A model generated the notes under the pieces. The model was not told the DNA's origin. It saw only the letters and a list, made by a program, of their open reading frames with translations, and made no database searches. The translations under genes and the position numbers were made by a program. Positions 54,126 through 63,446 of a stretch of DNA of 64,000 nucleotides are shown piece after piece (the stretch's first letter is position 1; each line of letters starts with the position of its first letter). The stretch is from Balneolaceae bacterium (GTDB lineage: Bacteria; Bacteroidota; Rhodothermia; Balneolales; Balneolaceae), in the NCBI GenBank assembly GCA_034521495.1, contig JAXHMK010000009.1, positions 248,001-312,000 on the forward strand. Direction: 5' to 3'.

Positions 54126-56414
54126 TTAAAACCGATGTGTATACGAAATCTTGATTGCCCCGCTTCGCTGAAGAGTTCGGAAGCGGCTGAGCTGATCCTC
54201 CTCCAGCCAATTGTGGTTGTACACGAGGTAGAGGTCTGAACCGGGAGTAATAATCCACCTTAGGCGATTATTCGTGGCAAGCAGCTGGCTTAGATTATCG
54301 TACTGTATGTTGGTTGTGAAAAAGAGTGAATTGGTGAAGTCCATATTGGCTTCAAACCGGAACAGATCCGTAGAAAAACTTCCTTCAGCTAAATCTACAT
54401 CGGTTCGAACATATTCAGGGGTAAGTTCGAGCCCAGTGAAAGGACGAAGACTTAGATTCAGGCCATATTGAGTTCGGGTACCGGACCAAAATCCACCCGA
54501 TTCAAACTCGGCTCCGAAAGACACTTTCCTGTATGAAGCTGTTTGTAGTTCGGCAGAGGCCGTCCAGGTTACGTAATCATCAACAGGGATAATGATAGAA
54601 TTGTCCCGCCGGATATCGAACGGAAACTCCAGTCGCTCGTAATTTCTTGAAATATCAAAAGCCATCTCGTCACCACTCATGAACGAGATATTAAAAAGAG
54701 TAAATCGTATTTCCTGGGTTAGCAGCTCAAAATCAAGATCTGTCAGATGTTCAAACCGAATTTCCCATTCCACCTGCTGAAAAACATCACTTTCCGGGAA
54801 TTGTGGTGAATATGAGATTGAGGGCTGAAAACGGCGAAAGGCATTTCTGGGTGTAAACCCAACGGCCGGGTTGTATGCATCTCCAAATTCCCGGTAAGAC
54901 ATCAGGCCTGCCCAGGGTTGATTCGGATAATTTATACGAAACCCACGGGTGGTTCGATCCCAAAATTCAGAAGTATCATCGTTTGCCAGGGGAGAGTTGT
55001 GATAGACAAAAAACGCCTGAAACTGAAGATTTTTATCTTCCCTGAAGGTAGAAGTACTCAACTCCAGGTCGGCTCCGATTGTATGGCGATCCTGTAACTC
55101 AAGTTCTCCACTTCTATCTCCATCTGTGGCCCGCCGGGTATAAATCATGCCTATAGTACTTTCGCTGCCGATATTCCGCTTGACCCGGGCAACCGAAAAA
55201 TTTTCAGGACGGATGTCACGCTGTTCACCTGTGCGAACATGCAGAAAAGCGAGGTTATAGGGACCGGAGTTGCCAAGCAGCCGCGCTCCATAGGTAATTG
55301 GAATGGGCTGCCCTTCCTGCAATCCAATTCTGCGGCTGAAATATGGATTTACCCTGCTTGCCGGTGCAAATTCGTAGATGTTGGAGCCCTCCAGGAAGAA
55401 GTCTCGCTGTTCGGGAAACTGAACAGCAAATCGTGTTAAATTTACAATACGCTGATCCACTTCGGCTTCAGCAAAATCGGTATTGAATGTAAGGGAGGCT
55501 TTCAGGCTGGGGGTGATACTGTAGTTGATATCCAGTCCTCCGTCCAGATCGGTATCGGTTTCGTCACCTTCGGCAAGTTTTTGTTCGTTGCCGGTTAGGA
55601 TTCCAAATGGTTTTACCTCCAGTCCCAAACCCTGAGACATTCCGGTAAGTCCTGTAAGTAATCCGCCATCCTGTGGCCGGTCAATTCCCTGGTTTCGTTG
55701 ATATCCGGTCCACAGAACCGTTTCACTTTTTCGTCGAATCACACGCATAAAATTCACTCCCCAGGTATCACTTTCGGGATCGAAGTTGAGTGATCGGAAT
55801 GGAATTTTAATCTCTGTAGTCCAGCCAATTTCGTTAATGGTGGCTTTCGCATCCCAAATTCCATCCCAATTTAGATTAATGGATTGCCCCTGACCCGTAG
55901 TGATGAGCCCGTCGGTTCGAAGAGCATTGGGATTTACCTCCATGAAATAGGCGTTGCGCTGATCGTTGAACGTATCAAAAAACCAGGTAAACCGTTCATC
56001 AGCTACAATTCGTACATCTCTGCGTCTTTGGGTCGCTTTAATCCTGGACGGATCGCTGTCATACAATATGACGCCCATGTATAGGTACTCGTCATCGTAA
56101 GCAATTCGCACTTCGGTCTTCTCGGTGGCCGGATCTCCCTCATTGGGTTCCTGCTGCCGAAAGCCGGTGGCTGCGGGAACGCGTTTCCAAAACTCTTCAT
56201 CTACTTTTCCATCAAAAATAAACTTCTCGGTATTTTCCAGACGCAGAGCTCGTATCTCTTTTTTTATACGGTTCTGAGAGAGTAGATCTGCAGGTAACAG
56301 GATCGAGAATATGAAAAATATGGCAAAACAGGTTTTTACTTTACTACCCGCAAATGAAGCAGCGTTGCTACGTGTTAGATTTTTGTTGAGCAACCAGGAT
56401 TTTTTAGTGTTCAA
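54126..56414 (-). CDS. DUF5916 protein with CBM9-like domain and outer-membrane barrel
   Basis: 762 residues from a TTG start at 56414, the only good start (no ATG upstream, an in-frame stop lies further out). Signal region about 25-46 (VKTCFAIFFIFSILLPADLLSQ). A CBM9-like N-terminal domain (FDGKVDEEFWKRVPAATGFRQ, VRIAYDDEYLYMGVILYD) precedes the DUF5916 region (TWFFDTFNDQRNAYFMEVNPNALR, WDGIWDAKATINEIGW) and a long barrel-like part to a Phe end. This architecture is common in Bacteroidota; its function is not known. The downstream palindromes lie 3'. Confidence 0.82.
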   Translation of the reverse strand: MNTKKSWLLNKNLTRSNAASFAGSKVKTCFAIFFIFSILLPADLLSQNRIKKEIRALRLENTEKFIFDGKVDEEFWKRVPAATGFRQQEPNEGDPATEKTEVRIAYDDEYLYMGVILYDSDPSRIKATQRRRDVRIVADERFTWFFDTFNDQRNAYFMEVNPNALRTDGLITTGQGQSINLNWDGIWDAKATINEIGWTTEIKIPFRSLNFDPESDTWGVNFMRVIRRKSETVLWTGYQRNQGIDRPQDGGLLTGLTGMSQGLGLEVKPFGILTGNEQKLAEGDETDTDLDGGLDINYSITPSLKASLTFNTDFAEAEVDQRIVNLTRFAVQFPEQRDFFLEGSNIYEFAPASRVNPYFSRRIGLQEGQPIPITYGARLLGNSGPYNLAFLHVRTGEQRDIRPENFSVARVKRNIGSESTIGMIYTRRATDGDRSGELELQDRHTIGADLELSTSTFREDKNLQFQAFFVYHNSPLANDDTSEFWDRTTRGFRINYPNQPWAGLMSYREFGDAYNPAVGFTPRNAFRRFQPSISYSPQFPESDVFQQVEWEIRFEHLTDLDFELLTQEIRFTLFNISFMSGDEMAFDISRNYERLEFPFDIRRDNSIIIPVDDYVTWTASAELQTASYRKVSFGAEFESGGFWSGTRTQYGLNLSLRPFTGLELTPEYVRTDVDLAEGSFSTDLFRFEANMDFTNSLFFTTNIQYDNLSQLLATNNRLRWIITPGSDLYLVYNHNWLEEDQLSRFRTLQRSGAIKISYTHRF

Positions 56415-56620
56415 ACTACTGAACCGGTTTTCTAAATTAACGTAATACTTGAACTCTTTAAAATTAACGATTTATTAAAGTGTACGGAGTAAATTTGAGT
56501 AAAATATGAAGCCGGGTACGCCATCCATAATTTTTAGGATCTCAAAAATGGTGGTTTTTTAAGAGAAGATGGTTTTGAGTAATTTTACCTTATAAAAATC
56601 CCAAAATTTAATGTATTCCC

Positions 56621-58367
56621 ATGTTTCATATTCTTCTCATCTTATCTATTCTTTTCGTTCAGTCTCCGCAATCCACTGCGGAGGAACAGCTTCAGATGAT
56701 TTTTGATGATCACTGGGAATACAGCCTTCAGACTAATCCCATCTTTGCCACCAGCCAGGGTGATGACCGGTTTAACGATCAGCTTCCCGAAACAGGATTG
56801 GATGCGATGGAGGAGAATTACGAGAAGTCGAAAGAGTTCCTGTCTCGCTTGCATAAGATATCAAGAGAAGAGCTGAGTAGTGAGAGTCGCATCAATTACG
56901 ATATTTTTGAAAATCAGCTTGAAGGTTCGATTTGGGCGTATGAATTGAACCATCATCTGCTTCCGCTGAATGGGTGGTGGGATTATCACGCTTCATTTGC
57001 AACTCTGGGCGATGATGTTCCACTTGAAACAGTGGAGGATTATGATAACTACCTGAGCCGGCTGGAGGAATTTCCTGATTATAACGGCGGCTACATCGAA
57101 CGGATGAGAAAAGGAATTGAGCTGGGGATTATGCGTCCGCAAGATTGTTTTTGATGATTACGTGGCATCGATCGAAGCGCTGATTACCGAGTCATCGGAA
57201 GAACATCGATTGTATGAGCCGTTTAAGGAATTTCCGGACAGTTTTAGTGAGGAAGAGAAGCAGCGGCTGACGAATCACGCAAAAGAAGTGGTCGGTGAGA
57301 TTGTGATTCCCGAATATCAGCGGCTGCGTGATTTTTTGGTTGATGAATACATCCCGAATACAACCGAAACGATTGGAATTACGGAAATTCCGGGTGGAGA
57401 GGAGTATTATAATTATTTGATTCAGGATCATACCACGATTGATATTACGGCTGATGAAGTCCATCAAATCGGGCTGGATGAGGTTGCACGAATTCGAGGG
57501 GAGATGATGGAGATTGTTAAATCCGAAGGCTACGGGGATGATTTTGACGCTTTCGTGGAATTCCTCCGCACGGACGATCAGTTTTACGCCGAAACACCTG
57601 AGCAGCTATTGAAGGAGACAGCTTACGTTCTGAAAACTATCGATGGGAAACTGCCGGAACTTTTTAAAACGTTGCCGCGGCTTCCCTACGGAATTGAACC
57701 GATTCCCGATTATCTTGCGCCGCGAACAGCTACGGCTTACTACAGCCGCGGAGATGCAGATGGAACCCAAGCCGGAACCTACGCCGTAAACACATATGAT
57801 CTGGATAGCCGACCGCTTTACGAAATCCCAGCGCTTTCACTGCATGAAGCCGTGCCGGGTCACCATCTGCAGATTGCCCTGCAACAGGAGTTGGAGGATT
57901 TGCCCAAATTCAGAACCACAGCCAGTTATACCGCTTTTACCGAGGGTTGGGCACTCTATGCCGAACGCCTGGGAGAGGAGATCGGGATGTACGAAACGCC
58001 TTATAAAAAATTTGGTCAACTGAGTTACGAGATGTGGCGGGCTCTCCGCCTCGTGGTGGATACCGGCATGCACGCCAAAGGCTGGAGCCGCGAGGAAGCC
58101 ATTCAATACATGGCAGACAATTCTGCTCTGTCACTTCATAACATCCGCTCGGAAGTCAACCGCTACATCTTCTGGCCGGGACAGGCACTGGCGTATAAAA
58201 TGGGAGAAATCAAAATCCGTGAGTTGCGAGCGATGGCCGAAGAAAAACTGGGAGAGAACTTTGACCTCCGCGAATTTCACGATGTGGTTTTACTCAGTGG
58301 AAGTATTCCGTTGAATGTGTTGGAGGGGAATGTTGAGAAATGGATTGAATCAGTTGGCGGGGAGTAG
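56621..58367 (+). pseudogene. DUF885 family protein, frameshifted by one extra base
   Basis: The first part (about 173 residues) has a short signal (MFHILLILSILFVQSPQSTA) and the DUF885 N-terminus (HWEYSLQTNPIFATSQGDDRFND). After RMRKGIELGIMRP the frame ends; dropping the C at base 57140 gives KIVFDDYVASIEALI and continues to 58367, total 581 residues, the usual size. The C-terminal part holds HEAVPGHHLQ, the zinc-type HExxxGHH motif, and LYAERLGEEIGMY. The family are putative metallopeptidases in the periplasm. Broken gene or read error is not resolvable here. Confidence 0.85.
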
Positions 58368-58838
58368 TAGGCAGTTTTCAGTTGACAGTAAACAATTTTT
58401 CTCGTTTCACCGCTCTGCTGTGAAACGTATCAGACCAGCATTGTGGTAAGATTTCTAACCAGCAAAATAAATTATAAAATTTTGGTCATTCAACTCCATA
58501 AAATTCAATCGCGAAAGAACTAAATACCTGGTATTATCTCATAAAAAAAGTGCAGCTTTAAATGGAGCGTCAGAATGAGGAAAATAAAGCCAATCTTTTT
58601 GAGCCAACTCTTTCCTACTATTCGCATTAATAAGAGGTATGTATCTGTGACTCAAACATCTACAACACAGATGTATACACCCATTTGCCGATAAAAATTT
58701 TGGGGCTACGCTCAATTCTATTTGTCTTACCGACAGATTGTTGGAGCAATCACGTGCTATCTCAGCGCAACCATTCCTCTCGAATTTTTATTCGGCCAAT
58801 CAACAAAATCATAAAAATTAAAACAGATCATCTATATC
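58368..58838. other. 471-bp gap without a gene
   Basis: It contains one clear hairpin, CGTTTCAC...GTGAAACG at 58403-58427, a few bp after the DUF885 gene; it lacks a T-run. The rest is A/T-rich and presumably holds the promoter of the next lipoprotein. A short open frame at 58685 is judged a chance frame, as it runs through the start of the lipoprotein. Confidence 0.6.
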
Positions 58839-59306
58839 ATGAAGTATTATTACCAGAATTGTTTACAATCCTCAATCATAAAATCTTTTGCCATGTTAAT
58901 GGTATTTGGACTAATGACATCTGTGCTTGCCGGATGCAGTTCCTCTACATCTGCAAACGAAGAGGATAAAGATTCCGAAAAACAGACCCGAACGTTTGAC
59001 CTGATTCTTGCCGCCGATGGTTCCACAGTAGTTGGAACAGCCACAACTGAAATCATCACAGAGGATGACGATGCCTATATCGAAGACGGATTCTTTATCA
59101 CGCTCGATATTTCTGGTTCGGAATTCGATCCCCCCTTTGATATCGATATGAACACGAACTCCGGCTTCTGCGGCACATGGGACGTTCAGGATGGAGAAAA
59201 AGCCGAAATGCCTTGTGATTATGAGGAGTTTCTGTCCGATCCTGGCGAGTTGATTGTCACTTCCGAAGATGGTGACGGGGTGGAGGCGTATACTGTGGAA
59301 TCGTAA
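58839..59306 (+). CDS. Small lipoprotein of unknown function
   Basis: 155 residues. The N-terminal region SIIKSFAMLMVFGLMTSVLAGC has a lipobox (LAGC), Cys about 33, after a Lys-containing region, so it is lipid-anchored. The mature part is acidic, with beta strands (TFDLILAADGSTVVGTATTEI, GFFITLDISGSEF) and two Cys (FCGTW and MPCDY) that could make a disulfide. I do not recognise a family. It is monocistronic and convergent with the PfpI gene. Confidence 0.65.
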   Translation: MKYYYQNCLQSSIIKSFAMLMVFGLMTSVLAGCSSSTSANEEDKDSEKQTRTFDLILAADGSTVVGTATTEIITEDDDAYIEDGFFITLDISGSEFDPPFDIDMNTNSGFCGTWDVQDGEKAEMPCDYEEFLSDPGELIVTSEDGDGVEAYTVES

Positions 59307-59490
59307 GTGAATTTTACCGCTATTAAAAACGAGTCGGCTTTTATTCAACTTCTAATCGGTTTGGCTTGATCAGCTGACTTTGGACGCTATGATCGTCTCA
59401 TTGAGTTATGCTAATGTTCTCTGTTGGGAGCAAAGAGTATATTGGCAGCATCTTAATGAAAAAACGTGTTTCATATTTATGACGCAGGAT

Positions 59491-59521
59491 AAAAAACCCC
59501 GCCGGATTGTAATGGGCGGGG
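59491..59521 (-). terminator. Rho-independent terminator of the PfpI gene
   Basis: On the minus strand CCCCGCC-loop-GGCGGGG is followed by six T (plus-strand A-run at 59491-59496). It lies 26 bp beyond the PfpI stop. Confidence 0.88.
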
Positions 59522-59546
59522 TTGAATAGAAGTATAAATTTGCAGT

Positions 59547-60134
59547 TTAATCGGCGTGTGTAATTTCGGTTCCGAGAACTTTTAGAAATTCAGCCAGCCA
59601 TTTCTGATGTCCGGGCCAGGCCGGTGAAGTAACCAGGTTTCCGTCAACCACGGCTTCGGTTGGCGGGACCTCTTTATAGTTGGCTCCGGTTAGCTCCATC
59701 TCCGGTCCGCAGGCGGGATAAGCAGTCAGCGTTTTCCCTTCAATACCACCGACTGCAGCTAAAATTTGCAACCCGTGACAGATGGCAGCAATAGGCTTGT
59801 CTTCCTCTACAAAATGGCGAACCATTTCAATGACACCCTCATTGAGCCGCAGATATTCCGGTGCGCGACCGCCGGGCAATACCAGTGCATCATACTCTTC
59901 CGGGTTAACATCATCGAAAGTAAAATTCAATGTAAAATTGTGGCCGGGCGTCTCCTTGTAGGTCTGATCTCCTACGAAATCGTGAACGGCTGTGGGGCAC
60001 TGGTCTCCCTCTTTCTTGTCCGGACAAACAGCATGAACCGTATGGCCAACCATCTGCAGTGCCTGGAACGGAACCATGGTTTCCAGATCTTCGCCATAAT
60101 CTCCTGCAATCATCAAAATTTTTTTTGCTCCCAT
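59547..60134 (-). CDS. DJ-1/PfpI family protein
   Basis: 195 residues, single domain. The nucleophile Cys119 is in [11 protein letters not shown] (elbow), with [11 protein letters not shown] at the N-terminus and [14 protein letters not shown] supplying the Glu-type partner region. Family members include glyoxalase/deglycase and stress-response proteins. It stands alone, flanked by terminators. Specific activity unknown. Confidence 0.9.
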   Translation of the reverse strand: MGAKKILMIAGDYGEDLETMVPFQALQMVGHTVHAVCPDKKEGDQCPTAVHDFVGDQTYKETPGHNFTLNFTFDDVNPEEYDALVLPGGRAPEYLRLNEGVIEMVRHFVEEDKPIAAICHGLQILAAVGGIEGKTLTAYPACGPEMELTGANYKEVPPTEAVVDGNLVTSPAWPGHQKWLAEFLKVLGTEITHAD

Positions 60135-60306
60135 AATAATAACTCCTCTTTTTTTTGGATTGATCTTTTCATGTCTTTAAAAAACATACCGATTGCCAAG
60201 AACATTCGTTTTGCAAAGGGTTCGTCCCCGGTTAAATGGACGGATGGAACAGAATGAGTTTGAATTCAATAAACCGGGTTGGTTGCAGAACTGGCAGAGC
60301 CAACAT

Positions 60307-60340
60307 AAAAAAAGGCTTCTGATCGTAAAATCAGAAGCCT
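60307..60340 (-). terminator. Rho-independent terminator of the betaine ABC operon
   Basis: On the minus strand AGGCTTCTGA and TCAGAAGCCT flank an 8-bp loop and are followed by seven T. It lies 24 bp after the opuAC stop. Confidence 0.92.
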
Positions 60341-60363
60341 GTAAGATCTGTACGGAAAGTGAA

Positions 60364-61272
60364 CTACTGTGCTGAAGCCATTTCGTCCATCGCTCCTTCG
60401 GGTATCCAGCTTTCGATCAGTTCTTCATTTTGATTCATCCATTGTTCTGTAACAGCGGATACATTTTCATCCGATTCCTGGACCTGAACCATCAGGTCGG
60501 CCAATTGATCTTCCGTAAACTTCATATTTTTCAGGAAAGCGGCCAGTTCCGGCTTCTCTTGTTCGAGATTTTCGCGTCCCATAATATGGATATTCCCTGA
60601 CTGCCAGAGTACTTTATCCGGATCTTGTTTTAGAAATTTCAGATCCCAACGCCCGAATTTCCAGTGAGGCTGCCAGCCGGTAACCACAATCCACTCTTCA
60701 TTTTCAATAGCGTTACTCAGGGCGGCAGTCATGGCCGGGCCGCTTGATGTCATCAAGTCAAAATTGAGATTGTACTCATCAATTAACTCTTGAGTGGTTT
60801 GCATAACACCGGCACCGGCATCAATCCCGGTAATCTGCCCGTCAAACTCTTCGACATAATTGTTCAGGTTTGAAATACTGTCTACCTCAACATATTCCGG
60901 TACTACAAGTCCGCTTTGAGTTCCCTCGTAAACATATCCAAGATCTACAATATCATCTTCGTATTGATCCATGTAGTTTTTGTGCAGGACGGGTAGCCAT
61001 GTCTCCATAAATGCGTCCTGGTCACCATTGGCAATGGCTGTATATGCGGGCCCCACATCAGCGGATGTAATATTTACTTCGTAGCCCATTTTTTGTTCAA
61101 GAATATTTTTTGCGAGATTTGTATAGGCAATTCCCTCAGCCCAGTTTACATACACAAGGTCAGCGGTATTTTCTGTCTGTTCCCCGCTTTGACATCCGGT
61201 TGCTAAAACAGCCAGGAGTAGAAGAACAGAGGTCAATTTTGATGCCCAATGTACTTTATTTAAAATGTTCAT
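60364..61272 (-). CDS. opuAC: Glycine betaine ABC transporter, substrate-binding lipoprotein
   Basis: 302 residues. Lipobox in LLAVLATGC (Cys about 27). The binding fold reads VYVNWAEGIAYTNLAKNIL, ITSADVGPAYTAIANGDQDAFMETWLPVLHKNY, and VVTGWQPHWKFGRWDLKFL; the several Trp residues would build the aromatic cage for a quaternary ammonium group. It binds betaine-like osmolytes outside the inner membrane. It is third in the operon after ATPase and permease, 87 bp downstream of the permease. A terminator follows. Confidence 0.9.
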   Translation of the reverse strand: MNILNKVHWASKLTSVLLLLAVLATGCQSGEQTENTADLVYVNWAEGIAYTNLAKNILEQKMGYEVNITSADVGPAYTAIANGDQDAFMETWLPVLHKNYMDQYEDDIVDLGYVYEGTQSGLVVPEYVEVDSISNLNNYVEEFDGQITGIDAGAGVMQTTQELIDEYNLNFDLMTSSGPAMTAALSNAIENEEWIVVTGWQPHWKFGRWDLKFLKQDPDKVLWQSGNIHIMGRENLEQEKPELAAFLKNMKFTEDQLADLMVQVQESDENVSAVTEQWMNQNEELIESWIPEGAMDEMASAQ

Positions 61273-61359
61273 AGTTAGATATTTTGATTTGAATTTTAAC
61301 TCGTCTTGTTTGATTGCTGGTCGTTAGTAGTTAACAGATTCTTAGGCAGATACGTTGGT

Positions 61360-62199
61360 TTACCCGTTGCTGGTGTTTTGGGATGCCGTTCCCATAGATT
61401 GAGTAATTCTGTCCAGGAAAATAGCGAGAATCACAATAGCAATTCCGCCTTCAAAACCAAGCCCGATATTCAGTTGCTGAATTCCCACCAGTACAGGCTG
61501 TCCCAAACCTCCGGCACCAATTAACGAAGCGATAACAACCATCGAGAGCGCAAGCATAATGGTTTGGTTGACACCGGCGAGAATAGTTGGCAATGCAACA
61601 GGAAGCTCCACTTTAAACAACATTTGCCTGGAGTTGGAACCAAATGCAAGTGCGGCCTCTTTTACCTCATCGGGAACCTGCCGTATACCCAAATTTGTAA
61701 GCCGCACGGCCGGCGGTGTAGCGAAAACAAGCGTAGCCACAACTCCCGGAACTTTTCCAAGCTGGAAAAAAAGAACAGCCGGAATCAGATATACAAATGC
61801 CGGCATTGTTTGCATAAAGTCTAATATGGGCCGTACAATCTTTTCAACAAGGTCATTTTTGGAGGCCCATATTCCCACGGGTATACCGATCAGAAGGGCG
61901 ATAAGTACAGCCGTAAAAATTAACGCCATAGTATCCATGGTCTCGGCCCAGAGCCCCATCCCCTCGATCACAAAAAGTCCTGCAACGGTAAATATGGCCA
62001 CACCTTTGCCTGAAATATACCAGGCGAGAAGGGTTAAAAGGCCAATCATAATCAGGGGGTGCGGGAACAATAAGATCCCTTCGAATGTATCCAGTGTAGC
62101 ATTTACAACAACTGTAACGGCATCAAAAAACCCCTCCCAGTTTTCGCGCATCCATTGTATAATAAATTCGAAAAATCGTCCAACAGGAATATCTATCAT
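61360..62199 (-). CDS. opuAB: Glycine betaine ABC transporter, permease
   Basis: 279 residues, about 6-7 helices. The ProW/OpuAB pattern is clear: DTFEGILLFPHPLIMIGLL, GIWASKNDLVEKIVRPILDFMQTMPAFVYLIPAVLFFQLG, and the EAA loop KEAALAFGSNSRQMLFKVELPVALPTILAGVNQ. It forms the membrane pore with the ATPase. It overlaps the ATPase gene as ATGA. Confidence 0.93.
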   Translation of the reverse strand: MIDIPVGRFFEFIIQWMRENWEGFFDAVTVVVNATLDTFEGILLFPHPLIMIGLLTLLAWYISGKGVAIFTVAGLFVIEGMGLWAETMDTMALIFTAVLIALLIGIPVGIWASKNDLVEKIVRPILDFMQTMPAFVYLIPAVLFFQLGKVPGVVATLVFATPPAVRLTNLGIRQVPDEVKEAALAFGSNSRQMLFKVELPVALPTILAGVNQTIMLALSMVVIASLIGAGGLGQPVLVGIQQLNIGLGFEGGIAIVILAIFLDRITQSMGTASQNTSNG

Positions 62200-63446
62200 T
62201 GTGTATTCTCTTCGGTTAAAGTTTCTGTTTTCATGGTCTCAGAGTTGGCTTGCTTTTTCGTATCGTTCAGGTTTACTTCGTTAATGATCGATGCCCTGCT
62301 CACCACTCCGCGAAAGGTTCCGTCTTGTTCCACAACTGCGATCGACAGCCTGCTTTCAATCGCTTTGGAAAGGAGCTGTTTAATGGGGGTTTCGGGCAGG
62401 GTTGTATGAGCATCATTCCTGATGATCTCCTCGACCGATTTAATATTTTTATTTTTCAATCTGTTTGCATCATCAATGGTAACCACCCCCTTGTACTTCC
62501 GGTTTCCATCCAGTACATATACAGTAGAAACGCCTGATTTTTCCATCTTTCTTGCTGCTACCCCGGGCCCATCTTTTTTCAGGTCTATAGTTGGAGCTTT
62601 TCGCATTATAGAAGCGGCCGTAATGATTTTCGTACGGTCAACATTTTGTACAAAGGCGCGTACATACTCGTTTGCCGGTTCTGTAAGGATTGTTTCCGGT
62701 GTTCCGATCTGTACAATTCTTCCATCTTTCATGATGGCAATACGGTCGCCCAGTTTGAGGGCTTCATCGAGATCGTGCGTGATAAAAACGATGGTTTTGT
62801 TCATCTTGGTTTGAAGTTCAAGAAGCTCCTCCTGCATATCGTTTCGTATTAGCGGATCAAGGGCGCTAAAGGCTTCATCCATCAGCAGAATTTCCGGTTC
62901 GTTTGCGAGTGCCCTTGCAAGGCCTACCCGTTGTTGCATACCTCCGCTTAATTCATTGGGCTTTTTATCTTCATACCCCTTTAATCCAACCAGTTCAATC
63001 GCATTACGGGCTTTTTCATGGCGGGTCTCTTTGTCAGCGCCCCCAATTTCAAGACCGTAAGCTACATTATTCAGTATGGTACGATGAGGGAAAAGTCCAA
63101 AATTTTGAAATACCATCGACATACTGTGCCTGCGGAGTTCCAGCAGCTCATCCCGTTTGATATCCATGATATTTTTCTGTTCACTCTCCAGGAAGATTTC
63201 GCCATCCGTTGGCTCAATCAGGCGATTGAGGCATCGAAGTACAGTCGATTTTCCGCTGCCGGAAAGCCCCATGATTACAAAGATCTCTTTCTCCTTTACT
63301 TCAAATGAAGCGTCGTCAATTGCAACAGTTAAGCCTGTTTTTTCGAGAATTTCATCTTTACTCATCCCGTCACGAAGCATCGGGATCGCTTTTTCCGGTT
63401 TTTTGCCAAATATTTTATAGAGGTTGCGAACCGTAATTGCTGCCAT
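62196..63446 (-). CDS. opuAA: Glycine betaine ABC transporter, ATPase
   Basis: 416 residues. N-terminal pattern LYKIFGKKPEKAIPML is typical of ProV/OpuAA; Walker A GLSGSGKST, signature LSGGMQQRVGLARAL, Walker B ILLMDEAFSALD and the switch His in FITHD are visible. The C-terminal part (about 280-395) has two CBS-like segments (GVVTIDDANR, AVVEQDGTFRGVVSR), which in this family sense ionic strength or nucleotides. It energises betaine uptake. It is first in the operon opuAA-opuAB-opuAC. Confidence 0.94.
   Translation of the reverse strand: MAAITVRNLYKIFGKKPEKAIPMLRDGMSKDEILEKTGLTVAIDDASFEVKEKEIFVIMGLSGSGKSTVLRCLNRLIEPTDGEIFLESEQKNIMDIKRDELLELRRHSMSMVFQNFGLFPHRTILNNVAYGLEIGGADKETRHEKARNAIELVGLKGYEDKKPNELSGGMQQRVGLARALANEPEILLMDEAFSALDPLIRNDMQEELLELQTKMNKTIVFITHDLDEALKLGDRIAIMKDGRIVQIGTPETILTEPANEYVRAFVQNVDRTKIITAASIMRKAPTIDLKKDGPGVAARKMEKSGVSTVYVLDGNRKYKGVVTIDDANRLKNKNIKSVEEIIRNDAHTTLPETPIKQLLSKAIESRLSIAVVEQDGTFRGVVSRASIINEVNLNDTKKQANSETMKTETLTEENTQ

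Noticed and set aside
58403-58427. Terminator after the DUF885 gene
   Set aside because: The stem is good but there is no T-run on either strand; listed only as a hairpin.
58685-58969. Open frame of 94 codons before the small lipoprotein
   Set aside because: It overlaps the lipoprotein signal in another frame; its sequence looks like translated noncoding DNA.
61559-62284. Open frame of 241 codons on the plus strand across the betaine permease gene
   Set aside because: It is antisense to the conserved permease and ATPase genes; the translation is Ser/Thr/Ile-rich as expected for an antisense frame of a membrane protein.
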